The notes beneath the pieces were generated by a model, which saw nothing but the letters and a program-made list of their open reading frames with translations, had not been told where the DNA came from and ran no database searches. Shown in pieces: positions 1-6,886 of a stretch of DNA of 36,922 nt; position 1 is the first letter of the stretch, and every line of letters starts with the position of its first letter. The translations under genes and the position numbers were made by a program. Source of the DNA: an uncultured Bacilli bacterium (lineage in GTDB: Bacteria > Bacillota_I > Bacilli_A > RF39 > UBA660); contig CANRBS010000007.1 of the NCBI GenBank assembly GCA_947628895.1, positions 1-36,922 of the forward strand, written 5' to 3'.

Positions 1-70
1 TATCTCTATCTTTTGTGTTTTATTTTTTACTTTGCTTATTTTTATTTTGCTGAGAACTTTCCTATTATAT
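1..70. other. Intergenic stretch at window edge
   Basis: AT-rich sequence beyond the alaS terminator. No open reading frame, hairpin or promoter that I can support. It probably belongs to the spacer before the next gene outside the window. Confidence 0.3.
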
Positions 71-104
71 AAAAAAATCCATTTCTTAATACAAGAAATA
101 GATT
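71..104 (-). terminator. Terminator after alaS
   Basis: On the minus strand an 11-bp stem (ATCTATTTCTT with AAGAAATGGAT) closes a short loop and is followed by a run of seven T. It lies just past the alaS stop codon, as expected for a Rho-independent terminator. Confidence 0.85.
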
Positions 105-121
105 ATTTATTATAGTATGTT

Positions 122-1897
122 TTACTCCATTACTACTTTTATTCTTCTTACTCCTGCAGAAGATGATTCTTCTTTAATAATTTTCATATGTGTAAGTTCA
201 CCTGTATTTTTAACATGAGGTCCTCCACATATTTCTTTTGATACGGTGCCTATAGTATATACAAATACAGTGTCTCCATATTTATCACTGAATGTGCCTT
301 CTGCTCCACTATTAATAGCGGCTTCTTTACTCATTTCTTCTTTGATTACAGCTATTTTTTCATCTATATGTTTATTTACAATATCTTCTACTCTTTTCTT
401 TTCTTCATCTGTCATTTTATGATCAAGTGGAAAATCAAATCTTAATCTTTCTGGTGTAATATTACATCCTTTTTGATAAACACTATTTCCAAATACTTCT
501 TTTAATGCAGCAAGAGTTAAGTGTGCTAGTGTATGATATTTAGTACTCATTTCACTAGTATCAGCAAGTCCTCCTTTAAATTCCCCAGCAGATGCTGTTC
601 TTGATAAATCTTGATGTTCCTTAAATTTTTGTTTAAATCCTTCAGTGTCTACTTTTAAATTCTTTTCTTCTGCCATTTCAATAGTAAATTCAAGTGGAAA
701 ACCAAATGTATCAAATAATTTAAATGCAGTAGCCCCATCAATCATATCACCATTTAAATTTGAAACAGCTTTATTAAACATTTTTACTCCACTATTTAAT
801 GTTTTATTAAATTTACTTTCTTCATCAGTTAAACCTTTAATAATTATATCTTTATTTTTTAATAATTCTTTATAATCATCTTTATAATAATCAATTACTA
901 TATTAGCAAGACTTTCTAAAATAGATTCTTCTACTCCAAGATTTTTAATATATCTTATCATTCTTCTAATAATTCTTCTTAATATATATCCAGCACCAAC
1001 ATTAGATGGTAGCATACCATGTTCGTCTCCTAATATAAATACAGAAGTTCTAATATGATCTAGAATTACTCTAAATTCTTTTAAATTATCTTCATATTTT
1101 TTATTTGTTAATTCTTCTAATTTATTTCTTAAAAGTACAAATATTTCTATATCATATACTGATTTTAAATTGTTATAAACAACTAGTGTTCTTTCAACTC
1201 CCATACCAGTATCTACATTCTTATGTTCAAGTGGTGTGTATTTTCCATTTTCTGCTTTGTATTGCATAAATACATCATTCCATATTTCTAAATATTTACC
1301 ACAATCACATGATGGATCACATTTATCACTACATTTTTCTTTACCTGTATCAAAAAACATTTCAGAGTCTGGTCCACAAGGTCCACTACCACTTCCAAGT
1401 TCCCACCAATTATTTTCTTTTGGTAAATAGAATATTTGATTTTTTGTTAGTCCACACTCTTCCCAAATTTTAGCAGACTCACTATCTCTTTGTACATCTT
1501 CATTTCCTTCAAATACTGATACAGAAATTTTAGAGGCAGGTATATTTAAATATTTTTCACTAGTTAGAAATTCATAAGACCAAGGTATCATTTCTTCTTT
1601 AAAATAGTCTCCTAGTGACCAGTTACCAAGCATTTCAAAAAATGTTAAGTGTGAATTATCTCCAACACTTTCAATATCACTAGTTCTAATACATTTTTGT
1701 ACATCAGTAAGTCTTCTTCCACTTGGATGAGTTTCCCCTAATAAATATGGAACTAATGGATGCATACCAGCTGTTGTAAATAAAACAGTTCCATCATTTT
1801 CAGGAATTAGGCTTGCACTTGGTATTACTTTATGACCTTTACTTTCAAAAAAATCAAAATACATATTAATTAATTCTCTTCTTGTTAATGTTTTCAT
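122..1897 (-). CDS. alaS: Alanine--tRNA ligase, short form lacking the C-terminal domain
   Basis: Class II synthetase charging tRNA-Ala in the cytoplasm. The catalytic core is at the N-terminus (MKTLTRRELINMYFDFFESKGH, then FTTAGMHPLVPYL and FFEMLGNWSLGDYF). A Cys-rich insert (CSDKCDPSCDCGKY) before LEIWNDVFMQY probably binds zinc. The editing domain is kept: HTLAH matches the HxxxH metal motif and CGGPH the CxxxH motif. At 591 residues it is far shorter than the roughly 870 of typical bacterial AlaRS; it stops right after the editing domain, so the C-Ala domain is missing. I chose the ATG at 1897 because AAAGGA sits 8 bases upstream; an upstream in-frame ATG would lie inside the T-box terminator. 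The gene is monocistronic, behind an Ala T-box. Synthetase identity is certain; the shortened form is read directly from the sequence. Confidence 0.95.
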   Translation of the reverse strand: MKTLTRRELINMYFDFFESKGHKVIPSASLIPENDGTVLFTTAGMHPLVPYLLGETHPSGRRLTDVQKCIRTSDIESVGDNSHLTFFEMLGNWSLGDYFKEEMIPWSYEFLTSEKYLNIPASKISVSVFEGNEDVQRDSESAKIWEECGLTKNQIFYLPKENNWWELGSGSGPCGPDSEMFFDTGKEKCSDKCDPSCDCGKYLEIWNDVFMQYKAENGKYTPLEHKNVDTGMGVERTLVVYNNLKSVYDIEIFVLLRNKLEELTNKKYEDNLKEFRVILDHIRTSVFILGDEHGMLPSNVGAGYILRRIIRRMIRYIKNLGVEESILESLANIVIDYYKDDYKELLKNKDIIIKGLTDEESKFNKTLNSGVKMFNKAVSNLNGDMIDGATAFKLFDTFGFPLEFTIEMAEEKNLKVDTEGFKQKFKEHQDLSRTASAGEFKGGLADTSEMSTKYHTLAHLTLAALKEVFGNSVYQKGCNITPERLRFDFPLDHKMTDEEKKRVEDIVNKHIDEKIAVIKEEMSKEAAINSGAEGTFSDKYGDTVFVYTIGTVSKEICGGPHVKNTGELTHMKIIKEESSSAGVRRIKVVME

Positions 1898-1904
1898 AAA
1901 TATT

Positions 1905-2099
1905 TTCCTTTCAAAATAAAAAGAATGATACAAGGAGTCATATAGACGGTACCATCCTATTTTTAACTTTATTTGATATAACGTATCATACGTGAGTGAT
2001 TAGCTCATTAATTAAAAGTAGCTTCAAATAATATATTTATTAGTTTACACCTTCCACTAACTCTCTTTAAAATATTAATTATTTTACTCGTCTTTCAAT
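1905..2099 (-). promoter_or_regulatory. T-box riboswitch, Ala specifier, controlling alaS
   Basis: The minus strand carries the Stem I core AGAGAGTTAGTGGAAGGTG (about 2075-2050) and the T-box core ATGGTACCGTC (around 1945-1955). In the specifier loop GAA-GCT-ACT, the GCT triplet at 2020-2022 reads as an alanine codon. The T-box sequence can pair as GGATGGTAC with GTATCATTC to form a terminator ending in T-rich sequence at 1916-1957. Family knowledge: uncharged tRNA-Ala would stabilise the antiterminator and allow alaS transcription. Confidence 0.93.
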
Positions 2100-2105
2100 A
2101 AAAAG

Positions 2106-2134
2106 ATTTTATCAAAATTATTTTATTTAATCAA
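2106..2134 (-). promoter_or_regulatory. Promoter of the alaS T-box transcript
   Basis: Minus-strand TTGATT and TAAAAT hexamers are separated by exactly 17 bases, and the predicted start lies just before T-box Stem I. Confidence 0.7.
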
Positions 2135-2148
2135 GTATTTTATTACTA

Positions 2149-3078
2149 TTATCTAAAAAACAAAGTAATAATAGATAATATAAACATTACTCCTAATTCA
2201 TAAGGAATAAATTTTTTATATTTTTCATAATTTTCAAGTATTTCTTTTCTACAATTTAAATTATTTACATTTTTACCAATTAATATTTCACTTGTTTCAA
2301 CATATTTATCAATATCATCTTTATATATACTTTCACCTTTATTCATATCATATCCAACATATTTTTTTTCAGGATTAATACTTTCATAATAATTATTTAG
2401 TTTGATAGACCCAATTATTTCTCCAATCATAAAAGCTAAAAATAATGATAGTATAGGATATAAAACAAAACTCACAGCAAAAATTCGCCTAATATCTGGC
2501 ACAAGTAATAATAAAGTTGAAATTATTAATGCTAAAATAAATCCAAAAGCCATACCAACAACCATTATTATTTTTGATTTATTTTTAATAACCATATCAT
2601 ATTTTTCTGGTGCTGATAATATTTTTGATTTTATAAATTCATACACATCATTTATTTGATCATCATCACTTAATAAAGATACATCAATACTTGCTTTATC
2701 TTCATAAATCCACATATTAATAGATTGATGTTTAAGTTCTGAACTCATATTTTCTTTTTGAATTTCATAACTAAGATAAAATTCAACATTTATACTTTTT
2801 ATTTCTTGTAATCTATTATTAAATATAGAAATAAAACTATTATAATTATCAAATTTAATACTCGTATCATCATGAAAATCTACATAAAATTTTAAACTAC
2901 TATTAAAATCTTTAAAAGTCCAAACTTGATACTCATACTTTAACATTTCATTTTTTATTTTTTCTGAATCAGAAATTTTCTTTAAATTCATTAATTTTTC
3001 TTGCATTTTAGAAAATATATCAAATAAATCATCTGCTGTTATTATTTTATTTGCTACTTTAATTGTATCATTATACAT
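2149..3078 (-). CDS. Unknown membrane protein, 309 aa, paralogue of its neighbour
   Basis: I do not recognise the family. Residues 1-165 are soluble, charged and mixed alpha/beta in character. Two hydrophobic segments follow (about 170-193 and 199-222), then a polar stretch and a last hydrophobic segment at 290-308, so it is probably membrane-anchored with a large cytoplasmic head. The head resembles the protein encoded just upstream: NEMLKYEY at 43-50 matches NEQLKYEY there, and DNYNSFISIFNN matches DYDSYLQKVNEG at similar spacing. GGAGG precedes the start and the gap to the upstream gene is only 25 bases, so the two are probably co-transcribed. No catalytic motif is visible. Confidence 0.75.
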   Translation of the reverse strand: MYNDTIKVANKIITADDLFDIFSKMQEKLMNLKKISDSEKIKNEMLKYEYQVWTFKDFNSSLKFYVDFHDDTSIKFDNYNSFISIFNNRLQEIKSINVEFYLSYEIQKENMSSELKHQSINMWIYEDKASIDVSLLSDDDQINDVYEFIKSKILSAPEKYDMVIKNKSKIIMVVGMAFGFILALIISTLLLLVPDIRRIFAVSFVLYPILSLFLAFMIGEIIGSIKLNNYYESINPEKKYVGYDMNKGESIYKDDIDKYVETSEILIGKNVNNLNCRKEILENYEKYKKFIPYELGVMFILSIITLFFR

Positions 3079-3103
3079 TTTAATACCTCCAATTAAATAT
3101 TAA

Positions 3104-3631
3104 TTATTTAGTGCAAAAAATACTATTTTCTTTTGGAAGCTGATATAAAACACTATTAATAACATTTTCTATTTGATTTATTTTTTCATCATTATTATTT
3201 GATTTCCTAAAAAATTTTATTTTATAAGGTCTAAAACTAATTTCAAATAAATTTTCATAAATTTTTGAATCGTTAAAAGGTCCTCTTAAGAAGTCTAAAT
3301 CTAAATATATACTTAAACTATTTACATTTTTTAAATAGCCTTCATTAACTTTTTGTAAATAAGAATCATAATCTTTACAACTAATTCTAGTATAATTTTC
3401 TGTAAATATAGAAATCTCAAATCTATTTCCATAACATTTCCCATATTGATAATTTTTATATTCATATTTTAACTGTTCATTTCTTTTCTCATCTTCATCA
3501 ATTAATTTTAAAAATTGATTATAAATACTTTCACAATATTTAATTAAATTACCAATATTATCAATAGTAGGAATAATGTTAGAATAATCAAATTCATGTT
3601 CTATGTTTATTTCTTTTTCATTATTATTCAT
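3104..3631 (-). CDS. Unknown soluble protein, 175 aa, paralogous to the 309-aa protein
   Basis: Family not recognised. It is a soluble protein resembling the head of the downstream membrane protein (shared NE-x-LKYEY at about 51-58 and a following Asp/Tyr-rich segment) but has no transmembrane segment. It may be a duplicated head domain that never had, or has lost, its membrane part. I chose the ATG at 3631 with GGGTG 6 bases upstream; an in-frame GTG at 3640 is a less likely alternative. The insertion element begins only about 40 bases upstream, so the element may have replaced or displaced the original promoter. Confidence 0.65.
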   Translation of the reverse strand: MNNNEKEINIEHEFDYSNIIPTIDNIGNLIKYCESIYNQFLKLIDEDEKRNEQLKYEYKNYQYGKCYGNRFEISIFTENYTRISCKDYDSYLQKVNEGYLKNVNSLSIYLDLDFLRGPFNDSKIYENLFEISFRPYKIKFFRKSNNNDEKINQIENVINSVLYQLPKENSIFCTK

Positions 3632-3672
3632 ATTAATCACCCATACTTTTATTATTTCTTTATATTATAATA

Positions 3673-3697
3673 ATTGTACCAAATTTCTGAGGAAAAG
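3673..3697 (+). repeat. Left terminal inverted repeat of the insertion element
   Basis: 25-bp arm starting ATTGTACC. It matches the reverse complement of 5995-6019 with two substitutions. It also begins an internal dyad, ACCAAA at 3678-3683 with TTTGGT at 3705-3710. Confidence 0.85.
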
Positions 3698-3745
3698 TCT
3701 TTAGTTTGGTAAAAATTATTAAATAAAAAGCTTGCAAAATAAAAA

Positions 3746-3794
3746 GTGCTAGATTATTATAAATCTCGCTAAAGAAAAAAAATAATCTCAGCAC
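3746..3794 (+). repeat. Subterminal hairpin at the left end of the element
   Basis: Arms GTGCTAGATTATT (3746-3758) and AATAATCTCAGCAC (3781-3794) pair with a single bulged base around a 22-base loop. It lies between the left inverted repeat and the recombinase gene. It could be a transposase recognition structure or could shield the element from outside transcription; the sequence does not decide. Confidence 0.6.
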
Positions 3795-3868
3795 ACTTAA
3801 TATTATACACTAAATTATAAATTTGAAAAGATATTTTCTTTCTTTAGTTAATGAAGGGAGATTTTTTT

Positions 3869-4723
3869 ATGACTGAAGACTTACAAAAAGTCAAAGATTT
3901 ATTAATGTTAAGAAATTGTTCTAAGAAAACTATTTCTAATTATCTAAGTTGCATTAATAGATTTAAACAATTTTACAAAAGAAAAAACTTAGAAAATTTA
4001 ACAGAAAGTGATATTTTAGAATATCTAAAGAAAAACTTTATTAATATTGGATGTTCAGCTGCTACTATCAATATTAATCGTGCTGCAATTAAATATTTTT
4101 ATTTAGTTAATTTTAATAGAAGACTGAGTAATGTTTTATTACCTCAAAGTAAAATTCCATCTAGATTTCCTAAACTTATTTCTAAACAAGAATTTATAAA
4201 AATGTTTAATTCTGAATTTAATTTAAAACATAAAGTTTGGATAATTCTTGCTTATGGTTCTGGTTTAAGAATAAATGAAGTTGCTTCTTTAAAAGTGAGT
4301 GACATACTATCTAAAGAACATAAAATTCATATAATTGGCAAAGGAAATAGAGAAAGATATGCTCCTTTACCTGATTTTACTTTAAAACTTTTAAGATTAT
4401 ATTGGATTCAAAATAAAGATAAAATTACTAATGATTACTTATTCCCTGGAATTTATAAAAAAACTAAAAATTTGTGTGTTACTTCTTATACTATTCAACA
4501 AGCATTTCAAAAAATAAAAGAAAATAACCAATTAGATACATCTATTACATTTCATGCTTTAAGACATTCTTTTGCTACTGAATTTATTAAATCTGGTGGC
4601 GATATTTGGGAACTTAAAAATATTTTAGGTCATTCATCTATTAATACTACTTCTATTTACTTACATATGGCAGAAAATTTTAAAAATGTTTATTCTCCTT
4701 TAAATGAGGTTAAAAATGTCTAA
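3869..4723 (+). CDS. Tyrosine recombinase of the insertion element
   Basis: XerC/D-like site-specific recombinase of 284 residues. The N-terminal SAM-like core-binding domain covers roughly residues 1-95, and the C-terminal catalytic domain has the full active-site set: Arg in GSGLRINEVASL, Lys in IIGKGNRERYAPL, the box HALRHSFATEF (HxxR), His in ILGHSS, and the nucleophile Tyr in TTSIYLHMA. I chose the ATG at 3869 because GGGAG stands 8 bases before it, rather than the in-frame ATG at 3851 that lies upstream of this site. It overlaps the transposase start by 8 bases, so the two are translated as a pair. In related IS91 elements the role of the accompanying recombinase is not settled; resolution or integration of intermediates is an inference. 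Confidence 0.93.
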   Translation: MTEDLQKVKDLLMLRNCSKKTISNYLSCINRFKQFYKRKNLENLTESDILEYLKKNFINIGCSAATININRAAIKYFYLVNFNRRLSNVLLPQSKIPSRFPKLISKQEFIKMFNSEFNLKHKVWIILAYGSGLRINEVASLKVSDILSKEHKIHIIGKGNRERYAPLPDFTLKLLRLYWIQNKDKITNDYLFPGIYKKTKNLCVTSYTIQQAFQKIKENNQLDTSITFHALRHSFATEFIKSGGDIWELKNILGHSSINTTSIYLHMAENFKNVYSPLNEVKNV

Positions 4724-5837
4724 ATTTACTATTCAAGATATTTTCTTAAAATATGGTGATGATTATATTAAAAATCATAAATTATCTAAAGAACAATGGA
4801 AAGTTTTTAATGCTATTAGAAATTGTGGTACTAAAAATTTAGGTTTTCATATTTGTACTTGTTCTGAATGTGGTGAAGAATATTTTGGTTTTAATTCCTG
4901 TCGTAATAGACATTGTCCTATGTGTCAATCTTATGCTAGAGAAAAATGGATTAAAAAAGAATCTAGTTATTTATTAGATTCTAAATACTTTCATATTGTT
5001 ACCACTGTACCTTATGAATTAAATGAAATTTTTCTTCATAACCCTAAAATTTGTTATAACATTTTATTTAAAGCTACTTCTGAATCTGTTTTACAGTTAG
5101 CTCAAGATCCTAAATGGCTTGGTGCTAAAGTTGGTATTACTTCCATTCTTCATACTTGGGGTCAAACTATTGAATTTCATCCCCACATACATTCTATTGT
5201 TACTGGTGGTGGTTTAAATAATAATAAATGGATTTCTTGTGATAAAGATTATCTTTTTAAAGTTCAAGTTTTAGGTTCTTTATTTAAAGGTAAATTTTTA
5301 TATTATTTAAAACATAATCATTCTAATTTAATTTTAAATAATAACTTGAAAGATATTAAATCTTTTAATAATTTTTTAGAACCTCTTTACAATAAAACTT
5401 GGATTACTTATATTGAACCACCTAAAGGCAAAGCTGAAAATGTGATTGAATATGTTGGTAGATATTCTTTTAGAGTCGCTATTTCTAATGATAGAATTAA
5501 AAATGTTCAAAATAATAAAGTTACTTTTGAATATAAAGATTACAAAGATAATTCTAAAATTAAAAATATGACTATTACTGCTGAAGAATTTATCAGAAGA
5601 TTTTTACTTCATGTCTTACCTAATAATTTTACTAAAATTAAACATTATGGTTTACTTTCTAATAGAAATAAAAAGAATAATATTAGATTTTGTAGATTCC
5701 TTATTTCTAAAATTTTAACTAATGAATTTATTTCAACTATTACCAGAAAATTTCATGTATTTAAATGTAAGAAATGTGGTTCTACTAACTTCACTTATTC
5801 ATTTTTATATAATATTAATCGACCGTATTTTTATTAA
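4716..5837 (+). CDS. IS91-family HUH transposase
   Basis: Rolling-circle type transposase, 373 residues. The N-terminal zinc-binding region shows CTCSEC and then CRNRHCPMC. The HUH metal motif is HPHIHSIVTGGG. Two candidate nucleophile tyrosines four residues apart occur in EYVGRYSFRVAIS, the Y2 arrangement of IS91 itself. A further CKKC lies near the C-terminus. The start at 4716 is preceded by GAGGT inside the end of the recombinase gene, and the overlap of 8 bases indicates translational coupling. Length and all motifs look complete. It is expected to nick and transfer a single strand of the element. Confidence 0.93.
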   Translation: MSKFTIQDIFLKYGDDYIKNHKLSKEQWKVFNAIRNCGTKNLGFHICTCSECGEEYFGFNSCRNRHCPMCQSYAREKWIKKESSYLLDSKYFHIVTTVPYELNEIFLHNPKICYNILFKATSESVLQLAQDPKWLGAKVGITSILHTWGQTIEFHPHIHSIVTGGGLNNNKWISCDKDYLFKVQVLGSLFKGKFLYYLKHNHSNLILNNNLKDIKSFNNFLEPLYNKTWITYIEPPKGKAENVIEYVGRYSFRVAISNDRIKNVQNNKVTFEYKDYKDNSKIKNMTITAEEFIRRFLLHVLPNNFTKIKHYGLLSNRNKKNNIRFCRFLISKILTNEFISTITRKFHVFKCKKCGSTNFTYSFLYNINRPYFY

Positions 5838-5994
5838 TTTTATATTCTTTTCAGGATTCCATACTTTAGGGGTAAGGGGTTAATATACTCAAAAAACTTT
5901 TATATTTCTTATAAAGTATTCTATCTTATTCTTAATTACTTATATTTTTTAAAATTTGAAAATTAAAGACAAATACTTTCCCCTTACATCCATC

Positions 5995-6019
5995 CTTTTC
6001 ATCAGAAATTAGGTACAAT
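5995..6019 (-). repeat. Right terminal inverted repeat of the insertion element
   Basis: Reverse complement of the left arm at 3673-3697 with 23 of 25 matches. The plus strand reads CTTTTCATCAGAAATTAGGT and then ACAAT. Confidence 0.85.
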
Positions 6020-6022
6020 AGC

Positions 6023-6060
6023 GTTATAAAACTTTTTGATTGCTCAAAAACTTTTATAAC
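6023..6060. repeat. Long near-perfect palindrome next to the element
   Basis: Two 17-base arms (GTTATAAAACTTTTTGA and TCAAAAACTTTTATAAC) pair with one mismatch around the 4-base loop TTGC. It starts three bases outside the right inverted repeat. A related sequence, CTCAAAAAACTTTTATA, occurs inside the element near 5889. It may be the hairpin of an IS91-type origin, or a bidirectional terminator in the host flank. Confidence 0.7.
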
Positions 6061-6093
6061 TTGCTAAACATTATATCATATAATTTTATTTTT

Positions 6094-6123
6094 AAAAAAA
6101 AATTCCATTAAAATGGAATTTTA
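6094..6123 (-). terminator. Terminator after the 198-aa membrane-anchored protein
   Basis: Minus strand AAAATTCCATT pairs with AATGGAATTTT and is followed by a run of T. It lies about 20 bases beyond the stop codon. Confidence 0.9.
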
Positions 6124-6143
6124 TAAAACTCTTTACAAAATTA

Positions 6144-6740
6144 TTATTGATTTTCAAAAATACTTGATGTTGGTGTTTCTTCTGGAGTTGCAGGTGCTGC
6201 TATTGTATCTGCTGGAACTTCAGGTGTAACTGGAGTTTCTTGAGGTACTACAGTATCACTAGGTGCACTACTTTGTTCAGGAGCTAATGCTTCAGTTTGA
6301 GTAGGATTAGGTGGTGTAAATAAATTTGAAGCATCACTTGGTGTTTCAGTTTTATCTTCAATTACAAGGGTTGGCTCATCGCTATTAGCAGGCTCTACTG
6401 GTTCCATTGAAACTGATTGTGGTTCTACATTAGTAGTAGATGCTGGTGTTTCTTGTAAAGGTGTTACTTCTGTATTTGCAACAGTTTCACTAGGCATTGA
6501 AGAAGCTGGTGCTATTGGTTCAGTGCTAGTAGCTGCTGCAGGTACTGATGCATCCATTGGAGCACTAGGCATTGGAGTATCATTAGGAGTTGGTTGAGCC
6601 ATTGGATCTGCTACTTGTACATCACCTTTTTTCTTCTTCTTTCCTGTTACTATAAATCCTATTAATGCTAATAACAAAATTGCACTTATTCCAATAAAAA
6701 TTACATAATTGTCTGCTAAAAAGTCTAATATTTTATCCAT
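6144..6740 (-). CDS. Membrane-anchored low-complexity protein, 198 aa
   Basis: No family recognised. A single hydrophobic segment near residues 14-33 (YVIFIGISAILLLALIGFIV) is followed by a basic cluster (GKKKKKGD) and then about 160 residues dominated by Pro, Thr, Ser, Ala and Glu. The tail looks disordered. By the positive-inside rule the basic cluster after the segment suggests the tail is cytoplasmic, but an outside location cannot be excluded. I chose the ATG at 6740 because AAGGAGG stands 11 bases before it; an earlier in-frame ATG at 6782 lacks a ribosome binding site. It has its own terminator. The architecture (membrane anchor plus acidic tail) resembles the protein at 35754-36494. 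Confidence 0.75.
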   Translation of the reverse strand: MDKILDFLADNYVIFIGISAILLLALIGFIVTGKKKKKGDVQVADPMAQPTPNDTPMPSAPMDASVPAAATSTEPIAPASSMPSETVANTEVTPLQETPASTTNVEPQSVSMEPVEPANSDEPTLVIEDKTETPSDASNLFTPPNPTQTEALAPEQSSAPSDTVVPQETPVTPEVPADTIAAPATPEETPTSSIFENQ

Positions 6741-6852
6741 TTTTAAGTAATCCTCCTTATTCTTATATAAATATTCTAACATTAATAAAATAATATTTCA
6801 ATATTTTTTAAAATATTTCATTAAATTATATTTTATATAATTCTTTATATGC

Positions 6853-6886
6853 AAAAAAAGATTGAAATTATTTAATTTTTTCAATC
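6853..6886 (-). terminator. Terminator after gatB
   Basis: GATTGAAA and TTTCAATC form a stem that begins inside the last gatB codons and is followed by seven T. It closes the asnS-gatCAB operon. Confidence 0.8.

Larger units (their letters stand above)
3673..6019 (+). mobile_element. Two-gene insertion element: tyrosine recombinase plus IS91-type transposase
   Basis: The element carries two overlapping genes on the plus strand, opposite to the surrounding genes. Its ends are marked by a 25-bp imperfect inverted repeat: 3673-3697 begins ATTGTACCAAATTTCTGA, and 5995-6019, read on the other strand, begins ATTGTACCTAATTTCTGA. The full arms match at 23 of 25 positions and the match stops immediately outside. 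I see no target-site duplication. Some IS91-family elements are known to pair the HUH transposase with a tyrosine recombinase, but IS91 elements usually have little terminal inverted repeat, so the precise ends deserve checking. Both genes look intact, so the element may be active or recently arrived. Confidence 0.8.
5838..6143. other. Non-coding right end of the element and flank
   Basis: About 300 bases without a gene. It holds a long-range 8-bp complementarity (GTAAGGGG at 5872-5879 with CCCCTTAC at 5980-5987), the right terminal repeat, a strong palindrome at 6023-6060 and a terminator for the next gene. No open frame is convincing. Confidence 0.6.

Noticed and set aside
4716-5837. ISCR-type transposase
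   Set aside because: Two tyrosines in a YxxxY arrangement are present, whereas ISCR enzymes have one, and an overlapping tyrosine recombinase is present.
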